In this document: positions 26,429 through 34,922 of the stretch, in pieces
Layout: every line of letters starts with the position of its first letter
How positions within the stretch are numbered: the first letter of the stretch is position 1
Assembly (NCBI GenBank): GCA_963732225.1
Contig: CAVSYR010000005.1
Coordinates: forward strand, 558,001 to 622,000
Direction of reading: 5' to 3'
Length of the DNA: 64,000 nucleotides
Source: VRUE01 sp963732225
GTDB lineage: Bacteria > Actinomycetota > Thermoleophilia > Solirubrobacterales > 70-9
Translations under genes and position numbers: made by a program
Notes under the pieces: generated by a model
Seen by the model: only the letters and a program-made list of their open reading frames with translations
Databases searched by the model: none
Told to the model about the DNA's origin: nothing

Positions 26429-27809
26429 GGTCGGGCGCGTCCTCGTCGCCCGCCGGGGACTCCAGCAGCTCCCTGAGCGTCTCGGCCACGGCCTCGAGCC
26501 CGGCTGAGCGCGAGCCCTTAACCAAGATCGTGTCGCCGGGTTCAGTCTGCGCGGCGAGCCATTCGGCAGCCTCCTCGGGCGTGCCCAGCAGCTCGTCCGG
26601 CCCGTAGTCCCGAGCCGACTCACCGACGCCGATCAGCAGGTCGATGCCGCCGGCACGGGCGCCCTCGCCGACCTCACGGTGGTAGCCGGGGGCGCCGGGG
26701 CCAAGCTCGGCCATCTCGCCCAGAACCGCGATCCGTCGTTCCCCCTCAAGCGAAGCGAGGTGGCTGAGCGCGGCGCGCATCGAGACCGGGTTGGCGTTGT
26801 AGCAGTCGTTCACAAGGACGATTCCGTCGCCCATCTCGAGGCGCTCGCCCCGAAAGCGTGAGAATCCTATGTTCGCAGCGCGGTCGGCCATCCCGGCGAG
26901 CGGCGCGCCCAGCGCCACCCCGGCGGCGACGGCCGCCAACGCGTTCTCGAGGTTGTGCGCCTCGGCGAAGGGGAACTGGAAGGCCTGGCGACCAGCCGGC
27001 GTCTCGATCAGCGCCTCGGTAACGCCGTGCGAGACCCGGCTCTCGACCGCGAAGACGTCGCCGCCAGAGCCGAAGCGCAGCAGGCGCGGCGCAGCGCCCA
27101 GGTGCGGCTCCAGCTCGCCGGCCTCAGCCGGCACGATCGCCGTCCCGTCGGCCGGCAGCGCCGCCAAGACCTCGGCCTTGGCCGCCGCGATCGCCTCGAC
27201 CGAGCCGAGCAGCTCGACGTGAACCGGGCCGACGTTGGTGATCACCGCCACTTCGGGCTCGGCGATCTCCGCCAGCTCGGCGATCTGGCCGGCGCCGCGC
27301 ATCGCCATCTCGAGGACGAGGACATCGGTGTCGTCGGGCGCCTCCAGCACGGTCAGGGGCAATCCGATCTCGGTGTTGAGGTTCTCGCGGTTGGCGTGCA
27401 CCCGCCCCGGCAGCAGCGCCCGGGCGATGTCCTTGACCGAGGTCTTGCCGACCGAGCCGGTGACACCGACGACGCGGGCGCCGAGCTCGCGCCGCCAGGT
27501 TCGGGCGAGGGCCTGCAGGGCGGCGAGCGGGTCGGCGGTGGAGAAGACCCAAGCGCCGATCGGGGAATCGTCTTCCTCGCCCAGCTTCGACGCCATCTCC
27601 GAATCGACTACCACGCCCCAGGCGCCGGCCTCGATCGCCGCGGCGGCGAACTCGCCACCGTTGACGCGCTCGCCGCACAGGCCGAAGAAGAGGTCGCCGG
27701 GGCCGGTCTCGCCCGAGCCGATCGTCGCCCGCAGCGGCGTGCCCGCCTCGCCGCGCGCGACGATCTCCGCCCCACAAGCCGCGGCAATCTGCTCGGCGCC
27801 GAGCCTCAA
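26421..27809 (-). CDS. murF: UDP-MurNAc-tripeptide--D-Ala-D-Ala ligase
   Basis: Adds D-Ala-D-Ala, completing the UDP-MurNAc-pentapeptide. 462 residues. The P-loop is GVTGSVGKTSVKDI; LEMAMRGAGQIAELAEIAEPEVAVITNVGPVHVELLGS is typical, and LVNDCYNANPVSMRAAL is the MurF-specific motif. It starts at TTG 27809, overlapping the murE stop as TTGA. Confidence 0.94.
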   Translation of the reverse strand: MRLGAEQIAAACGAEIVARGEAGTPLRATIGSGETGPGDLFFGLCGERVNGGEFAAAAIEAGAWGVVVDSEMASKLGEEDDSPIGAWVFSTADPLAALQALARTWRRELGARVVGVTGSVGKTSVKDIARALLPGRVHANRENLNTEIGLPLTVLEAPDDTDVLVLEMAMRGAGQIAELAEIAEPEVAVITNVGPVHVELLGSVEAIAAAKAEVLAALPADGTAIVPAEAGELEPHLGAAPRLLRFGSGGDVFAVESRVSHGVTEALIETPAGRQAFQFPFAEAHNLENALAAVAAGVALGAPLAGMADRAANIGFSRFRGERLEMGDGIVLVNDCYNANPVSMRAALSHLASLEGERRIAVLGEMAELGPGAPGYHREVGEGARAGGIDLLIGVGESARDYGPDELLGTPEEAAEWLAAQTEPGDTILVKGSRSAGLEAVAETLRELLESPAGDEDAPDHG

Positions 27810-29233
27810 AGCCGGCGCAGCTCCGCGCGGGCGACCTCGCGGTCGTCGAAGGGCAGCTTGCGGCCGCCCTCGAACTCCTGGCCCTGCTCATGCCCCTTGC
27901 CCGCAATCACCACCGTGTCGCCGGGCTGAGCGCGCCCAAGCGCCAGCGTAATTGCCGCCCTGCGGTCGGGCTCGACCTCAACGTTGGCACCGTTCTCCAC
28001 CCCACCGAGGACCTCGGCAATGATCGCCTCGGGGTCCTCGGAGCGCGGGTTGTCGGAGGTGACGATCGCCAGATCGGAGAGCGAAGCCCCCGCCCGCCCC
28101 ATCTTCGGCCGCTTATCGCGGTCGCGGTCGCCGCCGGCGCCGAAGACCGCCAGCACCCGGCCCTCGCTCAACCGCCGCGCCGCCCGCAATACGTTCTCCA
28201 GCGAGTCAGGCGTGTGCGCGTAGTCGACCAGGACGGCAAACGCCTGCCCCTCGTCGATCGGCTCGAATCGCCCCGGCACCCGCTCCGCCCGCGCCAGCCC
28301 CGCTGCAGCGTCGTCAGCCGAGACGCCGAGCTCGCGAGCCGCAGCAAAGGCACCCAGCGCGTTGGCGACGTTGAAGTGACCCGGCAGGCGCGTCCGCACA
28401 GGCATCCCGCCGACCGAGAACTCGGCACCGCCGACATCGAAAGAGACACCTGTCGCCGCGAAGTCCGCGTTGACACCCTCAGCGGAGAAGGTCACGCAAT
28501 CGAATTCCTCGGCCAGGCGACGACCGTAAGGGTCGTCGACGTTGACGACCGCGGCCCCCGGCCCGATCTCGAAGAGCAGCCGCTTGGCCCGGAAGTAGTC
28601 CTCCATATCGGCATGGAAGTCGAGGTGGTCCTGGGTCAAGTTCGTAAACAGCGCCAGCTCAAAATGAATCGAGTCGGCCCGGTGCAGCGCCAGCGCGTGC
28701 GAGGAAACCTCCATCACGCAGGCCTTGTCACCGGCCTCGAGCATCCGCCGAAAAGTCCCCTGCAGATCAATCGCCTCCGGCGTGGTCCGCTCAACCTCCT
28801 CCTCCACCCCGCCGACCACCTGCCGCACGGTCCCCAACAAGCCGCACTGAACCCCCGCCGCCTCGAGAATCTCCCGCAACAAGAACGCGGTAGTCGTCTT
28901 CCCATTCGTCCCCGTCACCCCAACAACCCGCAGCTCACCCGTCGGATCCCCCCAAAACCGAGCCGCCAAGGGCGCCATAGCCGCCCGCGCATCCGCAACC
29001 ACCACCTGCGCCACATCAACCTCCAGCTCCCGCTCGACCACCAGAGCGGCAGCGCCTGCTTCGACCGCGGCGACGCCGAACTCATGCCCATCGACCTTCT
29101 CCCCCGGCACACAGAAAAACAGCGTCCCAGGCCCCACTTTTCGGCTGTCGTAAGCGAGAGACTCAACCTCTACGGCGGAGCCCCCGGCAATCCGGGCTCC
29201 CGCAATCTCCGCAGCGAGCGCGTCCAATCTCAT
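27806..29233 (-). CDS. murE: UDP-MurNAc-L-Ala-D-Glu--meso-diaminopimelate ligase
   Basis: Adds the third stem-peptide residue. 475 residues from ATG 29233. The P-loop is GTNGKTTT (108-115) and NLTQDHLDFHADMEDYFRAK is conserved. The specificity motif DNPRSEDP (394-401) has the Asn-Pro-Arg signature of meso-diaminopimelate enzymes, as opposed to the lysine type. This predicts A1-gamma-like peptidoglycan. An upstream ATG at 29287 would run through the palindrome before this gene and adds no conserved sequence. Confidence 0.95.
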   Translation of the reverse strand: MRLDALAAEIAGARIAGGSAVEVESLAYDSRKVGPGTLFFCVPGEKVDGHEFGVAAVEAGAAALVVERELEVDVAQVVVADARAAMAPLAARFWGDPTGELRVVGVTGTNGKTTTAFLLREILEAAGVQCGLLGTVRQVVGGVEEEVERTTPEAIDLQGTFRRMLEAGDKACVMEVSSHALALHRADSIHFELALFTNLTQDHLDFHADMEDYFRAKRLLFEIGPGAAVVNVDDPYGRRLAEEFDCVTFSAEGVNADFAATGVSFDVGGAEFSVGGMPVRTRLPGHFNVANALGAFAAARELGVSADDAAAGLARAERVPGRFEPIDEGQAFAVLVDYAHTPDSLENVLRAARRLSEGRVLAVFGAGGDRDRDKRPKMGRAGASLSDLAIVTSDNPRSEDPEAIIAEVLGGVENGANVEVEPDRRAAITLALGRAQPGDTVVIAGKGHEQGQEFEGGRKLPFDDREVARAELRRL

Positions 29234-29250
29234 GCCTGTCGATTCTAGGA

Positions 29251-29328
29251 AGGCTGTCGGGTGCCCCTCCCCAAAACACTCAAGCAAGGCTCCTGCCGAG
29301 CGTTTTGGGGAGGGGCACCCGACAGCCT
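29251..29328. repeat. Perfect 27-bp inverted repeat in the ftsI-murE gap
   Basis: Arms at 29251-29277 and 29302-29328 are perfectly complementary, with a 24-base spacer. It fills nearly the whole gap between the ftsI stop (29333) and the murE start (29233). Because both genes are on the minus strand, the hairpin would lie inside the operon transcript. No U-tract follows, so it may be a processing or partial-termination structure. Confidence 0.8.
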
Positions 29329-29332
29329 CTCG

Positions 29333-30985
29333 TTATTCGGCCGGCACCCCGAGATAGGGAAGAGCAAACGCCGCGATCTTGCCAAACGCCGGAGCCGCCA
29401 CCGACCCGCCGTAGATTTCCCCCTGCGGCTCATCCACAATCACCGAAACCAGCAGCTGTGGATCCTGCGCCGGCGCAAAGCCGATAAACGAAGCGATGTA
29501 CTTGGTTTTGGAGTAGGTCCCGTTTTCCGCCACCTGCGCGGTCCCGGTCTTGCCCGCCAGCTTGTAGCCAGGCACGCTCACCGCCGAGGCGGTACCGCCG
29601 GCTTCTAGCACCCCCTCGAGCATTTCCCGCACCTGCGCCGCCACGCCGGAGTCGATCACGCGGTGGCCTTTCGGCTCGTGCACGGTTTCGTCGCCGACCT
29701 TCTCGATCAGCTGCGGCCGGCGCAGGATGCCGCCGTTGGCGATCGCCTGGTAGCCGGCCATCATCTGCATCGGCGTCACCCCAAGGCCCTGGCCCATGGG
29801 CAGGTTGCCCATGGTCGAGCCAGAGTATTCGTCGAGCTTCGGCACCAGCCCCTGTTCCTCGTCGGGAAACTGGACCCCGGTCGGCCGGCCGAAGCCAAAG
29901 CGGTCGATCCACTTGCTGAAGCGCGTCGCTCCAAGTTTGAGGCCGATCGTGACGGCGCCGACGTTGGAAGACTGGGCGAGGATCTGCGCCACGGTCAGTG
30001 ACACGGGCGGCCGCGCCTCGGCGTCTTCGATGATCCGATCGGCCACGTGCAGCTGCGAGGGCAGGTAGAAGGACGTTTCCGGCGTCACTTCTTTTTCCTC
30101 CAGCGCCGCGGCGACGGTGAACGCCTTGAAGGTCGAGCCGGGCTCATAAGTGAAGCCAGTGGCGCGGTTCAGCAGATCTTCGGGGCTGGCGCTGGAGAGG
30201 TCGCTGAGGTCGACCGGAGGCCAGTTGGCCATCGCCAGGACCTGCGAGTTGCGCGGGTTCATCACGATCGCGGTGGCGCCTTTGGGGGCGTAGGTTTCGC
30301 CGACTTCGGCCAGCACTTCCTCGGTCTTCTGCTCGATCGCCGGATCGAGCGTGAGCTGGATGTTTTCGCCGTCTTCGGCTTCCTGCGCGGTTTCCAGTCG
30401 GATCGGTTCGCCGGTCGCGTCGGTGACGATGCGCCGTTCGCCGTCGCTGCCGCGCAGCACGCCTTCCTTGCCCCGTTCGAGCCCTGTGAGGCCTTCGCCT
30501 TCGGTGCCAACCGCGCCGATCACCTGCGCCGCCAGCTCGCCCTGCGGGTAGATGCGGCGGCTGTCTGGATCCTCGCCGATGCCCTGCAGCCCGAGCCTTT
30601 CGATCCGCTTCGCGATCGGCAGCTCGACCTGTTTCGCCAACACCGAGTAAGTCGTTTCACCCGTCACCGCGCCGAGCACCTTGCTCTCGCTGAGACCGAG
30701 GATCGGCGCCAACTTTTCCGCCGCCAGGGAAGGCTTACTGACTTCCGGCGGCACGGCGAAGACCGTCGCCGTGTCTTCGGAGGCGGCGAGGGCGTTGCCG
30801 CGGCGGTCGAGCACGCTGCCACGCAGACTGGGCAGGGGGATCGCTTCAGTCTGCTGGTTGACCGCCTCGGAAGCGAGCTTTGAGCCCTGCACCCCCTGCA
30901 ACCAGAAGGCGCGGGCACCGATGACACAGAAGCAGAAGAGGAAACCGGCGAAGAGGAGGCCGATCCTTCGCTCGATCACCTTCAC
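29333..30985 (-). CDS. ftsI: Septal peptidoglycan transpeptidase FtsI (class B PBP)
   Basis: Crosslinks septal peptidoglycan. 550 residues. A short cytoplasmic N-terminus and one helix (about 8-29, LLFAGFLFCFCVIGARAFWL) precede the pedestal domain (RGSVLDRRGNALA). Catalytic motifs are S284-T-F-K287 (in EPGSTFKAF), S339-S-N341 and K479-T-G481. There are no PASTA domains. Start GTG 30985. ftsL lies 11 bases upstream. Confidence 0.95.
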   Translation of the reverse strand: MKVIERRIGLLFAGFLFCFCVIGARAFWLQGVQGSKLASEAVNQQTEAIPLPSLRGSVLDRRGNALAASEDTATVFAVPPEVSKPSLAAEKLAPILGLSESKVLGAVTGETTYSVLAKQVELPIAKRIERLGLQGIGEDPDSRRIYPQGELAAQVIGAVGTEGEGLTGLERGKEGVLRGSDGERRIVTDATGEPIRLETAQEAEDGENIQLTLDPAIEQKTEEVLAEVGETYAPKGATAIVMNPRNSQVLAMANWPPVDLSDLSSASPEDLLNRATGFTYEPGSTFKAFTVAAALEEKEVTPETSFYLPSQLHVADRIIEDAEARPPVSLTVAQILAQSSNVGAVTIGLKLGATRFSKWIDRFGFGRPTGVQFPDEEQGLVPKLDEYSGSTMGNLPMGQGLGVTPMQMMAGYQAIANGGILRRPQLIEKVGDETVHEPKGHRVIDSGVAAQVREMLEGVLEAGGTASAVSVPGYKLAGKTGTAQVAENGTYSKTKYIASFIGFAPAQDPQLLVSVIVDEPQGEIYGGSVAAPAFGKIAAFALPYLGVPAE

Positions 30986-30996
30986 GCAGCAGACCC

Positions 30997-31539
30997 CTAG
31001 TAGCCCGAGGCCGCGGCGGAGAGCCGCTGGGCGGCGATTGCCACGTCCTGCTTGGACGCCTGCAGGTAGCTGATCCCATCGGAAGATGCGGCGACAAGGC
31101 CGAGTCCCGTGGCTTCGTGCCGCACGCGGGCGGAGCCATAGAGGCGCGCGTCGCGGCCGCTCAGCAGCGAGTCCTCCTCTTCCAGCGCGGTGATGTTGCG
31201 GTCGATGTGGCCGGCGGTGGCAGAAAAGCTGAGGGTGATCACGTTGATCGCGACGATCCCGACCAGGAGCACGCCGAGCACGGCGATCCAGGCGCGACCG
31301 CGAGTCATCCGCACCATCAGGCTTGAATCTGGGAGCTGGCGGACTGCTGTCGCAGCGCCGGCCGCGATCGGGATCAGCTGGCCGCCGGGACGGCGAGTGG
31401 GAGCTTTGCGGCGTGCTGGTGCCTTGCGCAGGGGCGCCTTGCGCGCGGGCGCGGCGGTGGCAGCCGCGGCTTTCACCGATCGCGGTTTGCGGCGCGGTGG
31501 CGCGGCAACCGCCGCCCCGCGGACTGTCGCTGCCTCCAT
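30997..31539 (-). CDS. ftsL: FtsL-like division protein with basic cytoplasmic tail
   Basis: Small bitopic protein between rsmH and ftsI, the standard ftsL position. 180 residues: a long Ala/Lys/Arg-rich cytoplasmic tail (about 15-50), one membrane helix (about 83-105, AWIAVLGVLLVGIVAINVI) and an extracytoplasmic helical segment (ITALEEEDSLLSGRDARLYGSARVRHEATGLGL split by Gly) suggesting a short coiled coil. Sequence identity to FtsL is always low, so the call rests on position and topology. The ATG overlaps the rsmH stop (TGATG). Confidence 0.78.
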   Translation of the reverse strand: MEAATVRGAAVAAPPRRKPRSVKAAAATAAPARKAPLRKAPARRKAPTRRPGGQLIPIAAGAATAVRQLPDSSLMVRMTRGRAWIAVLGVLLVGIVAINVITLSFSATAGHIDRNITALEEEDSLLSGRDARLYGSARVRHEATGLGLVAASSDGISYLQASKQDVAIAAQRLSAAASGY

Positions 31540-32555
31540 CAGGCAGCCCCCTGGGCCGGCTCGGCGATCTTCATCGAGACGCGCAGGTGAGCGGACTTCG
31601 AGCGCGGGTTGGTCGCGACCTCCTCCGGGCCGGGCGCGACGGCACGACGGGTTAGCGGCTCGGCTTCGGGCTCGCGACCGCAGACGCAGACCGGCAGCTC
31701 GGGCGGGCAGACGCAACCCTTGGCGCGCTCGGCAAGAAACTGCTTGACGCGGCGGTCCTCGAGCGAGTGGAATGAAATCGCGGCGAGGCGACCGCCGATC
31801 GGCAGCATGCTCCAGGCCGTCGGCAGCGCGTCCTCGAGCGAGTCGAGCTCGCCGTTGACGGCGATCCGGATCGCCTGGAAGCTGCGCTTGGCGGGATGGC
31901 CAGCGCCGAAGCGGGCCGAGGCCGGCATACCGGCTTTGATCGCGTCGACCAGCTCGGAGGTCGTCGAGAGCGGCCGGCGGCGACTGATCTCACGGGCGAT
32001 CCCGCCGGCGTAGCGCTCCTCGCCGAAAAGGCGCAGGGCTTGCGCCAGGCGCGACTCCGGCCACTCGTTGACGATGTCGGCGGCGCTCAGCTGCTGGCGG
32101 GTGTCCATGCGCATGTCGAGGGGGGCGTCGTAGGAATAAGAGAAGCCCCGCTCCCAGGCATCGACCTGCATCGAGGACATTCCGAGGTCCATGTAGACCA
32201 TCTCTGGACGCATGCCTTCGCCGTACATGGCACGAAGGCCTGCCGCAAAGTCGCTGGAAATGAAGCGAGTTGAGCAGGGAACCTCGGCAGAGAAGGCTTC
32301 GTAGCGGGCCAGCGCGCCGGGATCGCGGTCGATGCAGATCAGCGTCCCCTCTCGCCCCAGGGCCTCGGCGACGAGGCGGGCGTGGCCGCCGGCGCCGAAG
32401 GTGCAGTCAATCGCGGTCTGGCCCGGACGGGGCGCCAGCAGGTCGACCAGCTCGGCGGCGAGGACGGGTTGGTGCTCGGTCGGCATATAGACAAGGTTTG
32501 CGCGAGTTAACTCTCGGCTGGGCAGGCTTGGGGTTGAGTAGGCACGGCTCGCCAT
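31539..32555 (-). CDS. rsmH: 16S rRNA m4C1402 methyltransferase RsmH (MraW)
   Basis: SAM-dependent N4-methylation of C1402 in 16S rRNA. The core starts EHQPVLAAELVDLLAPRPGQTAIDCTFGAGGHARL; DRDPGAL is the second SAM motif; YMDLGMSSMQVDAWERGFSYSYDAPLDMRM is family-specific, as are HPAKRSFQAIRIAVN and AISFHSLEDRRVK. A Cys-rich stretch near the C-terminus (CVCPPELPVCVCG) is common. I list the ATG at 32555, one base after the mraZ stop; the ATG at 32486, immediately before the conserved region, is equally possible and would give 315 residues. Confidence 0.93.
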   Translation of the reverse strand: MASRAYSTPSLPSRELTRANLVYMPTEHQPVLAAELVDLLAPRPGQTAIDCTFGAGGHARLVAEALGREGTLICIDRDPGALARYEAFSAEVPCSTRFISSDFAAGLRAMYGEGMRPEMVYMDLGMSSMQVDAWERGFSYSYDAPLDMRMDTRQQLSAADIVNEWPESRLAQALRLFGEERYAGGIAREISRRRPLSTTSELVDAIKAGMPASARFGAGHPAKRSFQAIRIAVNGELDSLEDALPTAWSMLPIGGRLAAISFHSLEDRRVKQFLAERAKGCVCPPELPVCVCGREPEAEPLTRRAVAPGPEEVATNPRSKSAHLRVSMKIAEPAQGAA

Positions 32556-32556
32556 C

Positions 32557-33000
32557 TCACTCAGGCGCTCCGTTCGCGGCCAGGCCCTCGGCGATCTCCG
32601 GCGCCGAGGCGTCGAGCTCGGCCTCCTGCTTGGCCCAGGCCTCGGCGTTCCAGATCTCCAGGTACTCCCCCGTGCCGACAACGACGCAGGGGCCATTGAG
32701 GCCGGCGTGCTCGATCAGCGGCTTGGGCACGCGGATGCGGCCGGCGGAGTCGAGTTTCTCGTCGAAGGAGCCGCCGTGGAAGCGGCGGCGCAGCTGGCGC
32801 GCATCGCGGCCGAAGGGACTGTGCGGCGAGAGGAAGCGATCGGAGAGCTGCTCGAACTCGGCGGTCGTGTGCATCCAGACGCAGGGGTCGAAGCCCTTGG
32901 AGAGAACGATGCCATCGGAGAGGGCGGCCCTGAACCGGGAGGGAACCGTGAGGCGATCCTTTGAATCGAGACTGTGCTCGTAGAGGCCCCGAAATGCCAC
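32557..33000 (-). CDS. mraZ: Transcriptional regulator MraZ
   Basis: Ring-forming SpoVT/AbrB-like DNA-binding protein that controls its own dcw operon. 147 residues. It contains the two characteristic repeats, FRGLYEHSLDSKDRLTVPSRFR (about 3-24) and GGSFDEKLDSAGRIRVPKPL (about 76-95), each with the DxxGR/DxKDR motif. GTG start at 33000 with AAAGGA about 8 bases upstream. It is first in the dcw operon, downstream of a promoter containing TGGG repeats. Confidence 0.95.
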   Translation of the reverse strand: MAFRGLYEHSLDSKDRLTVPSRFRAALSDGIVLSKGFDPCVWMHTTAEFEQLSDRFLSPHSPFGRDARQLRRRFHGGSFDEKLDSAGRIRVPKPLIEHAGLNGPCVVVGTGEYLEIWNAEAWAKQEAELDASAPEIAEGLAANGAPE

Positions 33001-33049
33001 CGCCGGTTCCTTTCTTTGCGAGCGCTGCGCGTGGACCAGGAAAAGAGTT

Positions 33050-33094
33050 AGGACCGGAGTGATGAGGTGGGAGGAGCCTCACCACCCCGGTCCT
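33050..33094 (-). terminator. Terminator-like leader hairpin in the mraZ transcript
   Basis: On the minus strand an 18-bp stem (33094-33077 with 33067-33050), fully paired with two G-U wobbles, has a 9-base loop and is followed by TAACTCTTTTCC. On the plus strand the two wobble positions become A-C mismatches, so the structure suits minus-strand RNA. Lying between the predicted promoter and mraZ, it could attenuate dcw transcription. Confidence 0.55.
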
Positions 33095-33113
33095 GGGCTT
33101 CAACTCGATCGGC

Positions 33114-33142
33114 ACAGTAACCCACTTCCCCCCACTTTGCAA
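33114..33142 (-). promoter_or_regulatory. Predicted mraZ/dcw promoter
   Basis: Reading the minus strand, TTGCAA (33142-33137) is followed by a 17-base spacer and TACTGT (33119-33114). Spacing is ideal and both hexamers are close to the vegetative consensus. The leader to the mraZ start would be about 105 bases. The spacer is unusually G-rich and contains two TGGG units. Confidence 0.6.
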
Positions 33143-33172
33143 CACGACCCCACATTGCAAGCCCATTTGCAA
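33119..33172 (-). promoter_or_regulatory. Candidate MraZ operator (TGGG repeats)
   Basis: MraZ is known to bind TGGGN repeats at 10-bp spacing. On the minus strand TGGGG-GGAAG-TGGGT gives exactly that 10-bp phase inside the promoter spacer, and two further TGGG units occur upstream, each preceded by a TTGCAA palindrome (33137, 33155, 33167). Overlap with the -35/-10 region fits autorepression. The upstream units are not in strict 10-bp phase. Confidence 0.5.
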
Positions 33173-33192
33173 CCCTGCGTTAGGTTGCCCCG

Positions 33193-34092
33193 GTGAGCGA
33201 GGGGCAGACCGCACCATCCCCGCAGGCGCCTAGCGAGGGACTCCCGGACGACGCCAACGACCTGCGTGGCTTCCACTTCCGGCGCTTGCTCGCCAAGCCC
33301 GGGACCTGGATCGCGACCGTGGTCTTCGTCCTCGCCGTCGGCATCGCCGGGGCCGTCTACCTCGGTGCCGCGATCGGTGCGGGCGCCGCGGTCGCGGCGT
33401 TGATCGTCTCGCTGCTGATCGTCTTTGCGATCGCCGACTCGCGCTCGGAAGGAGACTTCTTCGCCGTCTACGCCAGCCAGCGCGGCATGACGCTGTCAGG
33501 TCGGACCCGACTGCCACCGATGACGCCGCTACTGCGCAAGGGCGACGACCGCTACGCGGATAACTCCTTCGCTGGCCCGCTGGCCAATGGCGTCGATGGC
33601 GTCCTCGCTCTCTATACGTATGAGGAAGAGACCAGCGACGGCAAAGGTGGCCGCGAGACCAACTACTACCGCTACACAGTCGGCCTGGTCGAAGTCCCCG
33701 AGTGCGCCGCCCAGGTTCCTGAGCTCTTCTGCCAACACAAGTTCGGCCTGCGGGCGCTTGAGGGCCTCGAGGACGCCTTCCGCCGCTCCAAGCAGCGGGT
33801 CAAGCTGGAGAGCGAGGCGCTCGACGAGCGCTACGAGATCTTCTCCGGCCCCGAGCAGGACCAGGTCTGGCTGCGCCGGCTCTTCTCCCCTACCTTCGTC
33901 GTCTGGCTTGGCGAGGAAGCGCCGCAGAAGTTCGCCTTCGAGCTCGTCGCCGGCTACCTCTGCTGCTACGTCAAGGGCCACAAGAAGTCGGCCGCCGAGC
34001 TCGATGTGATCCGCGCCGCCTCAGCCACCGTCGCGCAGAGGTTGCGCGAGGAGGTACAGGAAACAGGCGCCGCGTCTCCCCCGCCTAGCTAA
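33193..34092 (+). CDS. Unknown membrane protein with two N-terminal helices
   Basis: 299 residues, family not recognised. A Pro/Ser-rich start is followed by two close membrane helices (about 38-58 and 61-80, Ala/Val/Ile-rich) and a soluble C-terminal domain containing YTYEEETSDGKGGRETNYYRYTVGLVEVPE and a cluster of aromatic residues. The short periplasmic loop suggests the C-terminal domain is cytosolic. Start GTG 33193. It is divergent from mraZ, sharing the 190-base intergenic region, and convergent with tadC (8-base overlap at the ends). Confidence 0.75.
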   Translation: MSEGQTAPSPQAPSEGLPDDANDLRGFHFRRLLAKPGTWIATVVFVLAVGIAGAVYLGAAIGAGAAVAALIVSLLIVFAIADSRSEGDFFAVYASQRGMTLSGRTRLPPMTPLLRKGDDRYADNSFAGPLANGVDGVLALYTYEEETSDGKGGRETNYYRYTVGLVEVPECAAQVPELFCQHKFGLRALEGLEDAFRRSKQRVKLESEALDERYEIFSGPEQDQVWLRRLFSPTFVVWLGEEAPQKFAFELVAGYLCCYVKGHKKSAAELDVIRAASATVAQRLREEVQETGAASPPPS

Positions 34093-34903
34093 ACCCCGAG
34101 AGCAGCACGTCGGCATTGGCGATCAGCGCCGCGGTGATCATCAGCAGGACCGAGGGGACGAGGATGAGGGCGACGACGAGCTGGATCTTTGGTGCCGCCC
34201 TGGCGGCGTGCTCCTCGACCGCGCGGCGCTGATCGCTGCGCAGGGCGCTTGACTGGCGGCGCAGCTGCTCGGCCAGCGGCGAGCCGTAGCGGCGCGAGCG
34301 CTCAATCGCGGCGCAGAGGGAGGCGAGCTCGCCACCGGGAACCCGATCGCGCAGCGATCGCAGCGCCGCCGGCAAGGGGCGGCCGCAGGAGAGCTCGGCG
34401 ACGGTCATGCGCAGCTCCTCGGCGAGCGGACCGTCGCTGCCACCGGCCAGCTCGGCGAAGCCTGAAGCCGGGCTGCGACCGGCCGCGGCGGCAACCGCGA
34501 GCAGATCGCAGGCGTCGGGCAGCGCGCCGATGAGGCGGCGCTTGCGCAACCGCGCCCGACGCTCGAGCAGCGCATCGGGGACAAAGAAGCCGGCCGCCGG
34601 CAGCCCAGCCGTGACCAGCAGCGAGAGATGCCCAGGTGCCGCTGGAGCAGCCGCCAGCGCGACGAGGCCACCCGTGGCAGCCCCGGCGCACTTGCCCAAC
34701 AAAACCGCCGCCAGCGGCAGGCGCGACTCGAGGCCCGACTTGGCGATGCGCGCTGGGAGACCGAGGCGAAGCGCGGCCCTGGCCAGCCGCCCGCCGCTAC
34801 GAGCAAGCGACGACCCGAGAGCCGAGGCACCCGCGCCCAGCTCGCGCAGTCCCGCCCAGACCAACAGGACCGCCACCGCAATGAGGACACCGGCCAGGCT
34901 CAC
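34085..34903 (-). CDS. tadC: Type II/IV secretion F-domain protein, TadC-like
   Basis: Inner-membrane platform protein of the Tad pilus/secretion system. 272 residues from GTG 34903. A T2SSF domain is seen in LPDACDLLAVAAAAGRSPASGFAELA (with a Gly variant start) and in the DQRRAVEEHAARAAPKIQLVVALILVPSVLLMITAALI end. Membrane helices lie at about 4-20, 65-100 and 235-270. The frame is open upstream into tadB but without family similarity. Last gene of the operon. Confidence 0.85.
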   Translation of the reverse strand: MSLAGVLIAVAVLLVWAGLRELGAGASALGSSLARSGGRLARAALRLGLPARIAKSGLESRLPLAAVLLGKCAGAATGGLVALAAAPAAPGHLSLLVTAGLPAAGFFVPDALLERRARLRKRRLIGALPDACDLLAVAAAAGRSPASGFAELAGGSDGPLAEELRMTVAELSCGRPLPAALRSLRDRVPGGELASLCAAIERSRRYGSPLAEQLRRQSSALRSDQRRAVEEHAARAAPKIQLVVALILVPSVLLMITAALIANADVLLSGFS

Positions 34904-34922
34904 GCGAAGTCCCGAGCCCGCC

